Notes under the pieces: generated by a model | What the model was told of the DNA's origin: nothing | Database searches by the model: none | The model's input: only the letters and a program-made list of their open reading frames with translations | From: Siphonodentalium dalli | Taxonomy: Eukaryota > Mollusca > Scaphopoda > Gadilida > Siphonodentaliidae | NCBI GenBank assembly: GCA_032622095.1 | Contig: CP136067.1 | Coordinates: forward strand, 201,052,681-201,116,680 | Direction of reading: 5' to 3' | DNA length: 64,000 nt | Shown here: piece after piece, positions 32,963 to 44,322 of the stretch | How positions within the stretch are numbered: position 1 is the first letter of the stretch | Layout of the letters: each line of letters opens with the position of its first letter | Program-made: the position numbers and the translations under genes

Positions 32963-33220
32963 TTGGGTAAAATTTAACCACATTGGGTGACACTTTTACC
33001 CACATTGGGTGACACTTTTACCCACATTGGGTGACACTTTTACCCACATTGGGTGACACTTGTACCCACATTGGGTGACACTTTTACCCACATTGGGCGA
33101 CACTTTTACCCACATTGGGTGACACTTTTATCCACATTAGGTGACACTTTTACCCACATTGGGTGACACTTTTACCCACATTGGGTGACACTTTTACCCA
33201 CATTGGGTGACACTTTTCCC
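32963..33220 (+). repeat. 22-bp minisatellite, copy 1
   Basis: About twelve copies of 'acattgggtgacacttttaccc'. Each unit contains an inverted pair (TGGGT ... ACCCA across the junction). Degenerate 'acccaatattgggc' phrases continue to about 33375. Confidence 0.95.
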
Positions 33221-33229
33221 GAACACAAT

Positions 33230-34315
33230 GTGCATATACGCGTAACACCACGCGAACGTTTACGAACTTTTAGAACTTTTTTGTTGGGTAGAACATGTTG
33301 CCAAATTTGGGCCAATTTTACCCAATATTGGGCAAAGTTTGAATTCAACGGAGGGTTCCATTTTACCCAATATTAATTACCCTTCTACGTTCGGCCAGAT
33401 TTGTACACAACATTGGGTGAATAATTACTTAATTATTGTGTCATATCAACTAATTTTAAGGGGTTATCACCATTAACATTGTGTTAAAAATAACTCTTTT
33501 CGCGACAGTATATTCATGTACATCTGGAAAAAAACATGGACAAAAATAATAATTCCATGATGGGAATTGCCTCAATTATACTAAATTAGCCGGGATCCCG
33601 CCGCTGTTCGGGTAAAGAATGAGTAAATAATTAGTGACCCTTCCAGTCATTTAAATTAATTATTAGACACTTGAGGTAAACATCACCTATTACATGACAC
33701 TCTCTGGATAATGTTACCTCTGTCTTTTAAAAACGATCTTTATTGCTAATTACTAGCGACTCTTCGGGTCATATATGGCCAACGGCATCTGTATCCCACG
33801 ACATTCCTCGTGTCAAATTATGCCAATTATCCCACATATCTCCTAAGCTGACAATAAATATGTTTACAATGTTAATGTTATGAATTTTATCTCATTCTCG
33901 CAGTAAAGTATCTAATAAAAAACATCATACCACCTAAAATTATCATTTAAACTGTTTGGTTATAGCTCCTTACCATTGCTATGTACACCTGTTTGTTCCT
34001 GAAAAATATTTTTGCCAACTGTTTCAATTCTGCGTTATTGAGTGCTATGTACGAGCTAATGTTTTTGAAAATAATGATCAAGGGAATTTTTGTTTTTTTT
34101 TCGTTACAAATGTAGTTTTCCCGCGACAGTGTTCTATAATTTTACGGAACACTATGATGAACTATATATCAATACCGCACGTGTTAAAGGGAGATAAGCA
34201 ACTGCAGTGGGTAAACGTGAAGATAAAACATTTTTGCAGCATGTGCGGAAGCAGTTTTGTGTTGCGCAACATTGTTGTGAGTCACCACACGTAACAAACA
34301 AAAGGCAACATACAA
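33230..34315. other. AT-rich DNA, unit 1
   Basis: No recognised gene or repeat apart from the trailing ACCCAAT/ATTGGGT phrases. A 112-codon Cys/Phe-rich frame (33956-34294) has no recognised domain. Confidence 0.45.
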
Positions 34316-34945
34316 CCCAGGCAATTCTTCAAGGATTGGCCATTTATAAACGGACAATCCGTACCTAAAATGTTCGTTAATTAATGGGCAATCCGACCAA
34401 GCGTGGCACGCGAGCTTGGGATTGTCCACTAAATGACGACATGTATAGCTAATCCTGCATGTTAGCTTCATATTTAATATGAATGGCAATAACTATATAA
34501 AGAATGTTAATTTATTAAATAACGGCGATTTGTATGAGAAGAAGTTTTTTTGACGAAATAACGGAGATATTTGAAGAAGAGTTTTTGACGAAATAACGGA
34601 ACTATTCGAAGAAGTGTTTTTAAAGGGCGTATCCCAAACCTCCCCCAACCCCACCCACCCAAGGGAAGAATTTGACTTATATTTCACAAGAGTTGATCTG
34701 TTGTGGTGTTGCAAATTTCTCATACAAATCTCTGTTATTTAGTAAAGGTACATTCTTTATAGAGTTATTACCCTTCAGATTAAATATGAAGCTAACATGC
34801 AGGATTATCTATATATGTCGTGATTTAGTGGACAATCCCAAGATCGCGTGCCACGCGTGGTCGGATTTTTCATTAATTAACGATCATTTTAGGTACGGAT
34901 TGTCCGTTTATAAGTGGACAATCTTATGCGCATTATGTGATACAA
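34316..34945. mobile_element. Foldback element with ~220-bp arms, copy 1
   Basis: The left arm (from about 34335 to 34535) and right arm (about 34725-34930) are inverted copies: 'aaacggacaatccgtacctaaaatg', 'ttaattaa', 'cgtggcacgcg', 'ttgggattgtccacta' and 'aatcctgcatgttagcttcat' recur inverted. The ~190-bp centre has a duplicated 'tttttgacgaaataacgga'. The matching open frames in the two arms differ mainly at amino-acid-changing positions, so they are not conserved proteins. Confidence 0.8.
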
Positions 34946-35057
34946 CCACATGCCTACGTTGGTGTTGACAACAAGATCATCTCATAATCCACTTGAAATA
35001 ATGTTATCTGTAGCAACCTAATTATAGTCCTTTACAATGCATATCTTTAACAAATTA

Positions 35058-35210
35058 AGGGAATAAAACCAAATGTAAGACTATTTGCCGATGACACTCT
35101 AATATACAAGACTATACATACACCGCAGAGGAACTTCAAAAGGACATCAAATAACTAGAAGAATAGGAGAAGAAATGGAAAATGAGCTTCAATACAGCCA
35201 AATGGAAATC
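35058..35210 (+). pseudogene. Non-LTR reverse transcriptase relic, copy 1
   Basis: The frame starting 'ggaataaaaccaaatgta' reads GIKPNVRLFADDTLIYKT, the catalytic FADD box of a LINE reverse transcriptase. After a frameshift it continues as EELQKDIK, stop, LEE, stop, EKKWKMSFNTAKW, the characteristic downstream segment. Only about 50 codons remain, with stops and a frameshift. An identical relic is in unit 2 at 41324-41476. Confidence 0.75.
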
Positions 35211-35419
35211 AATCGGATATTGTTAACATATCTCGGAATATGTGGCAGGGCGAAGTGTGAAGGAGTGCTCGGACGTTCTCAGAAGCGGTACGATGGCACT
35301 TCTCGTGGCTTTTTATCTATAGATAGCAAGTTTGGGCTCAATCGGTCGAGTCCTTTTCGAGTCTATAAAGGATATATATATATATATATATATACGGAAG
35401 TCTCAAAATATATAGTATA

Positions 35420-35732
35420 CTAGCAGGTTAGCCCGCCACCGGCGGCTTGTCCGAAACATGACATTTTTATATATATTTTTTTAATTTTTAGCTCCACGCG
35501 TTTCAATAAGAAAAATTTGTACCCGGTAGCTCCACCAGTTTCCGAGATCTGGTCTGCGCATGAAAATTTGTACCCAGCGCAAGATACATTCACATGCCAA
35601 ATTTCAAGTCGATAGCTCCACCCGTTTCCGAGATCTCGTCTGCGCATGCGCTGCACGGGCGTCGCACGGGCTCGGCGACCCGATAAAATCTGTACCCGGC
35701 GCAAGATACATTCACATAGCAAATTTCAAGTC
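35420..35732 (+). repeat. ACTAGCAGGTTAGCCCGCC-family repeat, truncated in unit 1
   Basis: Starts 'ctagcaggttagcccgccaccggcgg' after a (TA)n tail and contains an internal ~115-bp subrepeat ('tttcaagtcgatagctccacccgtttccgagatct' then 'gtctgcgcatg'). It is cut by the duplication junction at 35732/35733. Confidence 0.75.
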
Positions 35733-36183
35733 GAATTGTGAATTTGTATTAATATATACACCCATCAGTAAGCCCGGGTAGGGGCTGAATTGTGAATTTG
35801 TATTAATGTATACACTCATCAGTAAGCCCGGGTAGGGGCGTGAATTGTGAATTTGTATTAATATATACACCCATCAGTAAGCCCGGGTAGGGGCTGAATT
35901 GTGAATTTGTATTAATGTATACACCCATCAGTAAGCCCGGGTAGGGGCGTGAATTGTGAATTTGTATTAATATATACACCCATCAGTAAGCCCGGGTAGG
36001 GGCGTGAATTGTGAATTTGTATTAATATATACACCCATCAGTAAGCCCGGGTAGGGGCTGAATTGTGAATTTGTATTAATGTATACACCAATCAGTAAGC
36101 CCGGGTAGGGGCTGAATTGTGAATTTGTATTAATGTATACACCCATCAGTAAGCCCGGGCAGGGGCGTGAATTTTGAATTTTG
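35733..36183 (+). repeat. 55-bp minisatellite, copy 2
   Basis: About eight copies, identical in variant order to the distal part of the array at 29413-29863, including the single 'acactcatcag' variant and the single 'acaccaatcag' variant. Confidence 0.95.
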
Positions 36184-36310
36184 TTACACAAAAACTTGGG
36201 ACTGGGCTGACATTCGAGGACCCCACATGAAAAATCTCAGTTAGCATTTATCTAATCTATTGTCGTTGTGTATAAAAATCATGATGTCTTATAAAGTTAT
36301 TTTACAATGG

Positions 36311-36447
36311 TGTGTACAGTATGTGGTTTTCTTGTACGAGTCCAGGTTGTGGTAAAAAGTCATATTGAACAAAAGACGCAGTGTCGAACCCAATATTACT
36401 TTTCACCACAATCTGCACGAGTACAAGAAAAACACATACTGTACACA
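36311..36447. repeat. Imperfect hairpin, copy 2
   Basis: Identical to 29991-30127. Confidence 0.85.
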
Positions 36448-37116
36448 ACATTGTATAGTGACATTTTTATTATCCATCTGTGTGCTCATCCAAATTTTGG
36501 GAATAAAACTTTTGTGGTTATTTTTGCTATTTATCGGCACTTGATATAAAGGTCTGTATCTGATCATCAAAAAGCATGGTTTGGAACAGTAAACACGGAA
36601 GTGAAAATAAAACTCAATGTGGAAGTGAAACGTCTGCTAAATCCACAAAAGTGTTGCGCGCTCATCACAATCTCACCGATTCATTTGGCAGAGTTACTTC
36701 GTGGCGTCACGGAGTCCCGATAAAAAAACAATTGGGAGTCCAATATGACTTTCGGGAGTCCAATATGACTTTTTCCCGGATAATCACGTGACGGCTTTTG
36801 CCCAATCAGAAAGAGTGTTGGTTAGGGGATGGACAATACATTAATTTATTTAATGAAAACAATTGGTTTTGTGTTTTATTTTGTTAGATAGATATTTAAA
36901 ATATGAAGCAAAGATCATCTCATAATACAACATTTTGTGAAACACAATGGGGCAAATAGCATTAATGAGTTGTTTTGCAGGAATTGTGTCATCTTCATCC
37001 AGAGTCAACCTGACATCAATGTACATGTCACACTCACTATCTAAGATCGAAAAATGGGGTGGGCTTATCTACGAGCACCACCCCATGATTTATTTTGGGA
37101 AAAACATAGACTGAGC

Positions 37117-37333
37117 GTATCCCCAGGGATGTGTTTACTGATGGGTATATACGTATCCCCAGGGATGTGTTTACTGATGGGTATATACGTATCCCCAGGG
37201 ATGTGTTTACTGATGGGTATATACGTATCCCCAGGGATGTGCTTACTGATGGGTATATACGTATCCACAGGGATGTCTTTACTGATGGGTATATACAGGG
37301 ATGTGTTTACTGATGGGTATATACAGTAATTGT
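37117..37333 (+). repeat. 36-bp minisatellite, copy 2
   Basis: Same as 30797-31013 except for one A/T difference near 37290. Confidence 0.93.
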
Positions 37334-37664
37334 TTTCAATGTTTCGCTTAAAATAAGACAAACGCTCACTATACCAGGAATACGCTGGCCATGTACGGAC
37401 GCTGTATGTCGTGGTACAGATATAATGAATTATTTTGTTTATGGTGCGATTGATTCCACACATATGACCTGAATAAGTATTCCAAATCACAGGAATACAA
37501 ATTCCGCGTAAAGCTTTTCGTCAACATATTTGGATTGCCAGAAGAGCAGCATGTGGCAGTCGAGAGCAGAAGATCAGCATGTGGCAGTCGAGAGCAGAAG
37601 ATTAGCATGTGGCAGTCGAGAGCACTGCATGGTAAACTGACGCTTCAGGCCGTCAATATTTTGA

Positions 37665-38826
37665 GTTCGAATTATCTCCAATGTAACGAGATTAAAAATC
37701 ATCAGAAAGTGTACAGAGGAATACATTCGAATTATCTCCAATGTAACGAGATTAAAAATCATCAGAAAGTGTACAGAGGAATACATTCGAATTATCTCCA
37801 GTGTAATGCAATTAAAAATCATCGGATAAAGTGTACAGAGGAATACAGTCCCCAGTCTATCGCGATTAAAAATCATCGAATAAAGTGTACAGATGAATAC
37901 AGTCCCCAGTCTATCGCGATAAAAAATCATCGAATAAAGTGTACAGAGGAATACAGTCCCCAGTCTATCGCGATTAAAAATCATCGAATAAAGTGTACAG
38001 AGGAATACAGTCCCCAGTCTATCGCGATTAAAAATCATTGAATAAAGTGTACAGAGGAATACAGTCCCCAGTCTATCGCGATTAAAAATCATCGAATAAA
38101 GTGTACAGAGGAATACAGTCCCCAGTTTATCGCGATTAAAAATCATCGAATAAAGTGTACAGAGGAATACAGTCCCCAGTCTATCGCGATTAAAATCATC
38201 GAATAAAGTGTACAGAGGAATACAGTCCCCAGTCTATCGCGATTAAAAATCATCGAATAAAGTGTACAGAGGAATACAGTCCCCAGTATATCGCGATTAA
38301 AACTCATCGGATAAAGTGTACAGAGTAATGCAGTTCGAATTATCTCCAGTGTAACGCGATTGAAATTATCGGATAAAGTGTACAGAGGAATACAGTCCCC
38401 AGTCTATCGCGATTAAAAATCATCGAATAAAGTGTACAGAGGAATACAGTCCCCAGTCTATCGCGATTAAAAATCATCGAATAAAGTGTACAGAGGAATA
38501 CAGTCCCCAGTCTATCGCGATTAAAAATCATCGAATAAAGTGTACAGAGGAATACAGTCCCCAGTCTATCGCGATTAAAAATCATCGAATAAAGTGTACA
38601 GAGGAATACAGTCCCCAGTCTATCGCGATTAAAAATCATCGAATAAAGTGTACAGAGGAATACAGTCCCCAGTCTATCGCGATTAAAAATCATCGAATAA
38701 AGTGTACAGAGGAATACAGTCCCCAGTCTATCGCGATTAAAACTCATCGGATAAAGTGTACAGAGGAATGCAGTTCGAATTATCTCCAGTGTAACGCGAT
38801 TGAAATTATCGGATAAAGTGTACAGT
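37665..38826 (+). repeat. 54-bp minisatellite, copy 2
   Basis: Same variant order as 31345-32560 but one 54-bp unit fewer in the second sub-block. Confidence 0.95.
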
Positions 38827-39228
38827 GGATTCCTCCACGTGTGTGGTAGGGAGACAGCGAGCGGGAAAATGGTCGATGATGAAAACAAAACTTACCTTGT
38901 CTGGTTTCTGAGAATAACTTATTCAGAATCTTCACAGTCCAAGAATAATGCGGTTATTATACTCCCCTTGGTATTGTCTGCGCATATAACACGTACACAA
39001 TCAATTAGTAACAATATAAATGCGCTGGACCAGGAATCCGATACAGGGTATAGATATATTGTTTCTGCAATGTTCGCGCAAACACCAATTATCGAGACCC
39101 ACAGAGATATGTGGGTACTTGCACAGATCTTTTAATTCACTGACGTTAAAGGTCCATTCAGGATTCCATACCACTTTGTTACGAAATGCATTTGTTTTAT
39201 TATTAAGATGAGTTTACTCGAAATCGCG

Positions 39229-39486
39229 TTGGGTAAAATTTAACCACATTGGGTGACACTTTTACCCACATTGGGTGACACTTTTACCCACATTGGGTGA
39301 CACTTTTACCCACATTGGGTGACACTTGTACCCACATTGGGTGACACTTTTACCCACATTGGGCGACACTTTTACCCACATTGGGTGACACTTTTATCCA
39401 CATTAGGTGACACTTTTACCCACATTGGGTGACACTTTTACCCACATTGGGTGACACTTTTACCCACATTGGGTGACACTTTTCCC
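39229..39486 (+). repeat. 22-bp minisatellite, copy 2
   Basis: Same copy number and variant order as 32963-33220, including the single 'ttatccacattaggtg' variant. Confidence 0.95.
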
Positions 39487-40581
39487 GAACACAATGTGCA
39501 TATACGCGTAACACCACGCGAACGTTTACGAACTTTTAGAACTTTTTTGTTGGGTAGAACATGTTGCCAAATTTGGGCCAATTTTACCCAATATTGGGCA
39601 AAGTTTGAATTCAACGGAGGGTTCCATTTTACCCAATATTAATTACCCTTCTACGTTCGGCCAGATTTGTACACAACATTGGGTGAATAATTACTTAATT
39701 ATTGTGTCATATCAACTAATTTTAAGGGGTTATCACCATTAACATTGTGTTAAAAATAACTCTTTTCGCGACAGTATATTCATGTACATCTGGAAAAAAA
39801 CATGGACAAAAATAATAATTCCATGATGGGAATTGCCTCAATTATACTAAATTAGCCGGGATCCCGCCGCTGTTCGGGTAAAGAATGAGTAAATAATTAG
39901 TGACCCTTCCAGTCATTTAAATTAATTATTAGACACTTGAGGTAAACATCACCTATTACATGACACTCTCTGGATAATGTTACCTCTGTCTTTTAAAAAC
40001 GATCTTTATTGCTAATTACTAGCGACTCTTCGGGTCATATATGGCCAACGGCATCTGTATCCCACGACATTCCTCGTGTCAAATTATGCCAATTATCCCA
40101 CATATCTCCTAAGCTGACAATAAATATGTTTACAATGTTAATGTTATGAATTTTATCTCATTCTCGCAGTAAAGTATCTAATAAAAAACATCATACCACC
40201 TAAAATTATCATTTAAACTGTTTGGTTATAGCTCCTTACCATTGCTATGTACACCTGTTTGTTCCTGAAAAATATTTTTGCCAACTGTTTCAATTCTGCG
40301 TTATTGAGTGCTATGTACGAGCTAATGTTTTTGAAAATAATGATCAAGGGAATTTTTGTTTTTTTTTCGTTACAAATGTAGTTTTCCCGCGACAGTGTTC
40401 TATAATTTTACGGAACACTATGATGAACTATATATCAATACCGCACGTGTTAAAGGGAGATAAGCAACTGCAGTGGGTAAACGTGAAGATAAAACATTTT
40501 TGCAGCATGTGCGGAAGCAGTTTTGTGTTGCGCAACATTGTTGTGAGTCACCACACGTAACAAACAAAAGGCAACATACAA

Positions 40582-41211
40582 CCCAGGCAATTCTTCAAGG
40601 ATTGGCCATTTATAAACGGACAATCCGTACCTAAAATGTTCGTTAATTAATGGGCAATCCGACCAAGCGTGGCACGCGAGCTTGGGATTGTCCACTAAAT
40701 GACGACATGTATAGCTAATCCTGCATGTTAGCTTCATATTTAATATGAATGGCAATAACTATATAAAGAATGTTAATTTATTAAATAACGGCGATTTGTA
40801 TGAGAAGAAGTTTTTTTGACGAAATAACGGAGATATTTGAAGAAGAGTTTTTGACGAAATAACGGAACTATTCGAAGAAGTGTTTTTAAAGGGCGTATCC
40901 CAAACCTCCCCCAACCCCACCCACCCAAGGGAAGAATTTGACTTATATTTCACAAGAGTTGATCTGTTGTGGTGTTGCAAATTTCTCATACAAATCTCTG
41001 TTATTTAGTAAAGGTACATTCTTTATAGAGTTATTACCCTTCAGATTAAATATGAAGCTAACATGCAGGATTATCTATATATGTCGTGATTTAGTGGACA
41101 ATCCCAAGATCGCGTGCCACGCGTGGTCGGATTTTTCATTAATTAACGATCATTTTAGGTACGGATTGTCCGTTTATAAGTGGACAATCTTATGCGCATT
41201 ATGTGATACAA
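40582..41211. mobile_element. Foldback element, copy 2
   Basis: Identical to 34316-34945 as far as I can read. Confidence 0.8.
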
Positions 41212-41323
41212 CCACATGCCTACGTTGGTGTTGACAACAAGATCATCTCATAATCCACTTGAAATAATGTTATCTGTAGCAACCTAATTATAGTCCTTTA
41301 CAATGCATATCTTTAACAAATTA

Positions 41324-41476
41324 AAGGAATAAAACCAAATGTAAGACTATTTGCCGATGACACTCTAATATACAAGACTATACATACACCGCAGAGGAAC
41401 TTCAAAAGGACATCAAATAACTAGAAGAATAGGAGAAGAAATGGAAAATGAGCTTCAATACAGCCAAATGGAAATC
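41324..41476 (+). pseudogene. Non-LTR reverse transcriptase relic, copy 2
   Basis: Same FADD-box fragment as at 35058-35210, with the one noticed substitution (aaGgga to aaAgga) just at its start. Confidence 0.75.
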
Positions 41477-41685
41477 AATCGGATATTGTTAACATATCTC
41501 GGAATATGTGGCAGGGCGAAGTGTGAAGGAGTGCTCGGACGTTCTCAGAAGCGGTACGATGGCACTTCTCGTGGCTTTTTATCTATAGATAGCAAGTTTG
41601 GGCTCAATCGGTCGAGTCCTTTTCGAGTCTATAAAGGATATATATATATATATATATATACGGAAGTCTCAAAATATATAGTATA

Positions 41686-44288
41686 CTAGCAGGTTAGCCC
41701 GCCACCGGCGGCTTGTCCGAAACATGACATTTTTATATATATTTTTTTAATTTTTAGCTCCACGCGTTTCAATAAGAAAAATTTGTACCCGGTAGCTCCA
41801 CCAGTTTCCGAGATCTGGTCTGCGCATGAAAATTTGTACCCAGCGCAAGATACATTCACATGCCAAATTTCAAGTCGATAGCTCCACCCGTTTCCGAGAT
41901 CTCGTCTGCGCATGCGCTGCACGGGCGTCGCACGGGCTCGGCGACCCGATAAAATCTGTACCCGGCGCAAGATACATTCACATAGCAAATTTCAAGTCGA
42001 TAGCTCCACCCGTTTCCGAGATCTCGTCTGCGCATGCGCTGCACGGGCGTCGCACGGGCTCGCCAATACGACCACGACCACCGCCTGGTCAAACTACACA
42101 CACGTACCAAGTTTCGTCCCGATCGGTCGAGAATCGTAGATTTGTATGAAGTACAACACACACACAAACATAAATATATAAGAGAGATATGTAAATTAGA
42201 TAGATTGTATCAAAATATATAGGAGATATATGTAAATGATCTACACACCATTACTGGTGTTTGTCAAAGTTTAGTGGGGTATATCAATACTCATTCACGA
42301 TCATATCATTGAGGTCCGGAGGGTGTGGGCTATCTCTCGAATACACGGAGTTCTCAAAATATATAGAAGAAGAGAAGACTAGCAGATTAGTTCGCCACTG
42401 GCGGGATTGGTCCCATGGCTTTGGTCGATCCATTAATTTTTGTTTTTCAAGGTAACGCCGACAGCATGCTATCATTTGCGGGTACCCATTTCAAGGTCAA
42501 GGTCATGTTGGGTGGACAAAATAACCCGACAAAAATATTCCCCGTTCCGAGTTGACCATACATAACAAATTTCACGTCTCGGTCGTCAGCGGTGATATCG
42601 CCCAAGGTAATTTGTGGGTACCCGTTTCAAGGTCAAGGTCACCTCAGGCGGACAAACTAATCCGACGAAAGTCTTTCCCGTCCATTGGAAGCCCTGATTA
42701 TGCAATTTCCTCTCGATGTTTTAAGATTCGCGTATGTTAACATTAAATTTGTTATTATAAGTCTTCACACGACATGGATAGTTCATATATCAACTTAACA
42801 ATCGTTATTGACAGACATTAGTTCAGGCCAAACATAATTATGTTACATTGAACGATCGGCCCACCAGCGAAATAGCGTACGATGATAATATAGTATGTTT
42901 GCGCTCTTGCGTATATCGCGACGTTCCGTAAACTTTGAGGTTTTTTAAAATAACTAATAGACTGTCATGATATTGAAGCATTTGGGGAATGATGTATACA
43001 TGGCAGCTTATATCTACACATTCCATATACAATTCGCTTAATTTTGGTGTGATTCATATTCTTGAATACACGAAGGTGGTGAATTAGTCTGCACTTTAAC
43101 TCATATTTGTATGTATTTTACGATTATCCGACGAACGTGCGATAACGTTGTCGGCTCTTCGTAAGTTATAACACTTTACATTACGTGTCGTTCAATTAAT
43201 GCGAAATAAACAATCGGCGATCTTAACAATCGGACAATAAACTCATACATTTGCACTTGTGACACATACAGATGATAAGGAGACGGTTTTTAACCGCAGA
43301 TACACTTCGTAAGTGATAGGTATTCAATACGCTATGTGAATTTAGAGTTGTCCTTCCTGCATCGGGTCACAAACATTTTGAGACCATTTAACCCCTCAAT
43401 TCCAAGGACGGTGGCAGGGCGAAGGGTGAAGGAGTGCCCGGACGTCATCAGAAGCGGTGCGAAGACACATCCCGTGTCTTTTTATCCTTAGATAGGAAGA
43501 TTGGGCTCAATCGGTCGAGCCGTCTTCGAGTCTATAAATGATATATATACACACACATATATATATACACGTAAGTCTCAAAATATATAGTAGACTAGCA
43601 GGTTGGCTCGCCACTGGCGGCGTTCGTCAGAAACATGACAATTTGTATATTTTGTAATTAATCTATATTTTTGAATAAATTTTTGGTTTTTCAATATTTT
43701 ACCCGATTTGACCTTGAATTGATCATTTTCAAGGTCAATGTCAGGTTGGGGTCACAATTGAACCCGTCCATGACACTTCCCTTAGGTAGCAAGTGTGAGC
43801 GCAATCGGTTCGAGTCTATAAAGGACACATGCACACATATATATAATTTGTGGGTACCCGTTTCGAGGTGAAAATCACATAAGGCGGAAAAACTGACCCG
43901 ATCCGCGTTCCTAGGAAGCCCTAAGTACGTAAGAATCACACAACACGCATATATATAAATTGTGGGTACCCGTTTCAAGGTGAAAATCACCTAGGGCGGA
44001 AAAACTGACCCGATCCGCGTTCCTAGGAAGCCCTGAGTAAGTGAGAATCACACAACACGCTCATGTCTGTATAATGACACACACGCCGAGACCCAGACGT
44101 AATAATCACATAGATCAATACGTCGATGACTATAAAGAGCGTTAACCGGTTACATCTCCCAATATGGAAGATATAAGGAGCGTTGGTTTGTTAACCCCAC
44201 GGTGCCATTTTTTGTGACTGGGAAGGGAGAAGCGTTGCTCTGAGCTTGTCCAAAATGCGATGTGGACAATCCCCGTGGGTTTTTACAC

Positions 44289-44322
<34 letters not shown>

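Larger units (their letters stand above)
29413..35732 (+). repeat. 6.3-kb tandem duplication, unit 1
   Basis: Unit 1 is 6320 bp and is followed directly by unit 2 (35733-41998, 6266 bp). A reader sees almost base-for-base identity: the differences I noticed are a few substitutions (for example tgtaGc/tgtaTc at 30240, acaCttg/acaAttg at 30411, ggtAaata/ggtAtata near 30969, aaGgga/aaAgga near 35058) plus one 54-bp minisatellite unit missing in unit 2. The junction shares only 'ga' with the outer breakpoints. Confidence 0.93.
35733..41998 (+). repeat. 6.3-kb tandem duplication, unit 2
   Basis: Near-identical second unit. It begins mid-minisatellite ('gaattgtgaatttg') directly after 'aaatttcaagtc' and ends at the same 'aaatttcaagtc' where the sequence then continues 'gatagctccaccc'. 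It repeats all features of unit 1 in order. It is 54 bp shorter because the 54-bp minisatellite has one unit fewer. Confidence 0.93.

Noticed and set aside
34184-34968. Two similar proteins encoded on opposite strands, also at 40450-41234
   Set aside because: They are mirror arms of a foldback element and differ mainly by amino-acid-changing substitutions, so there is no sign of coding constraint.
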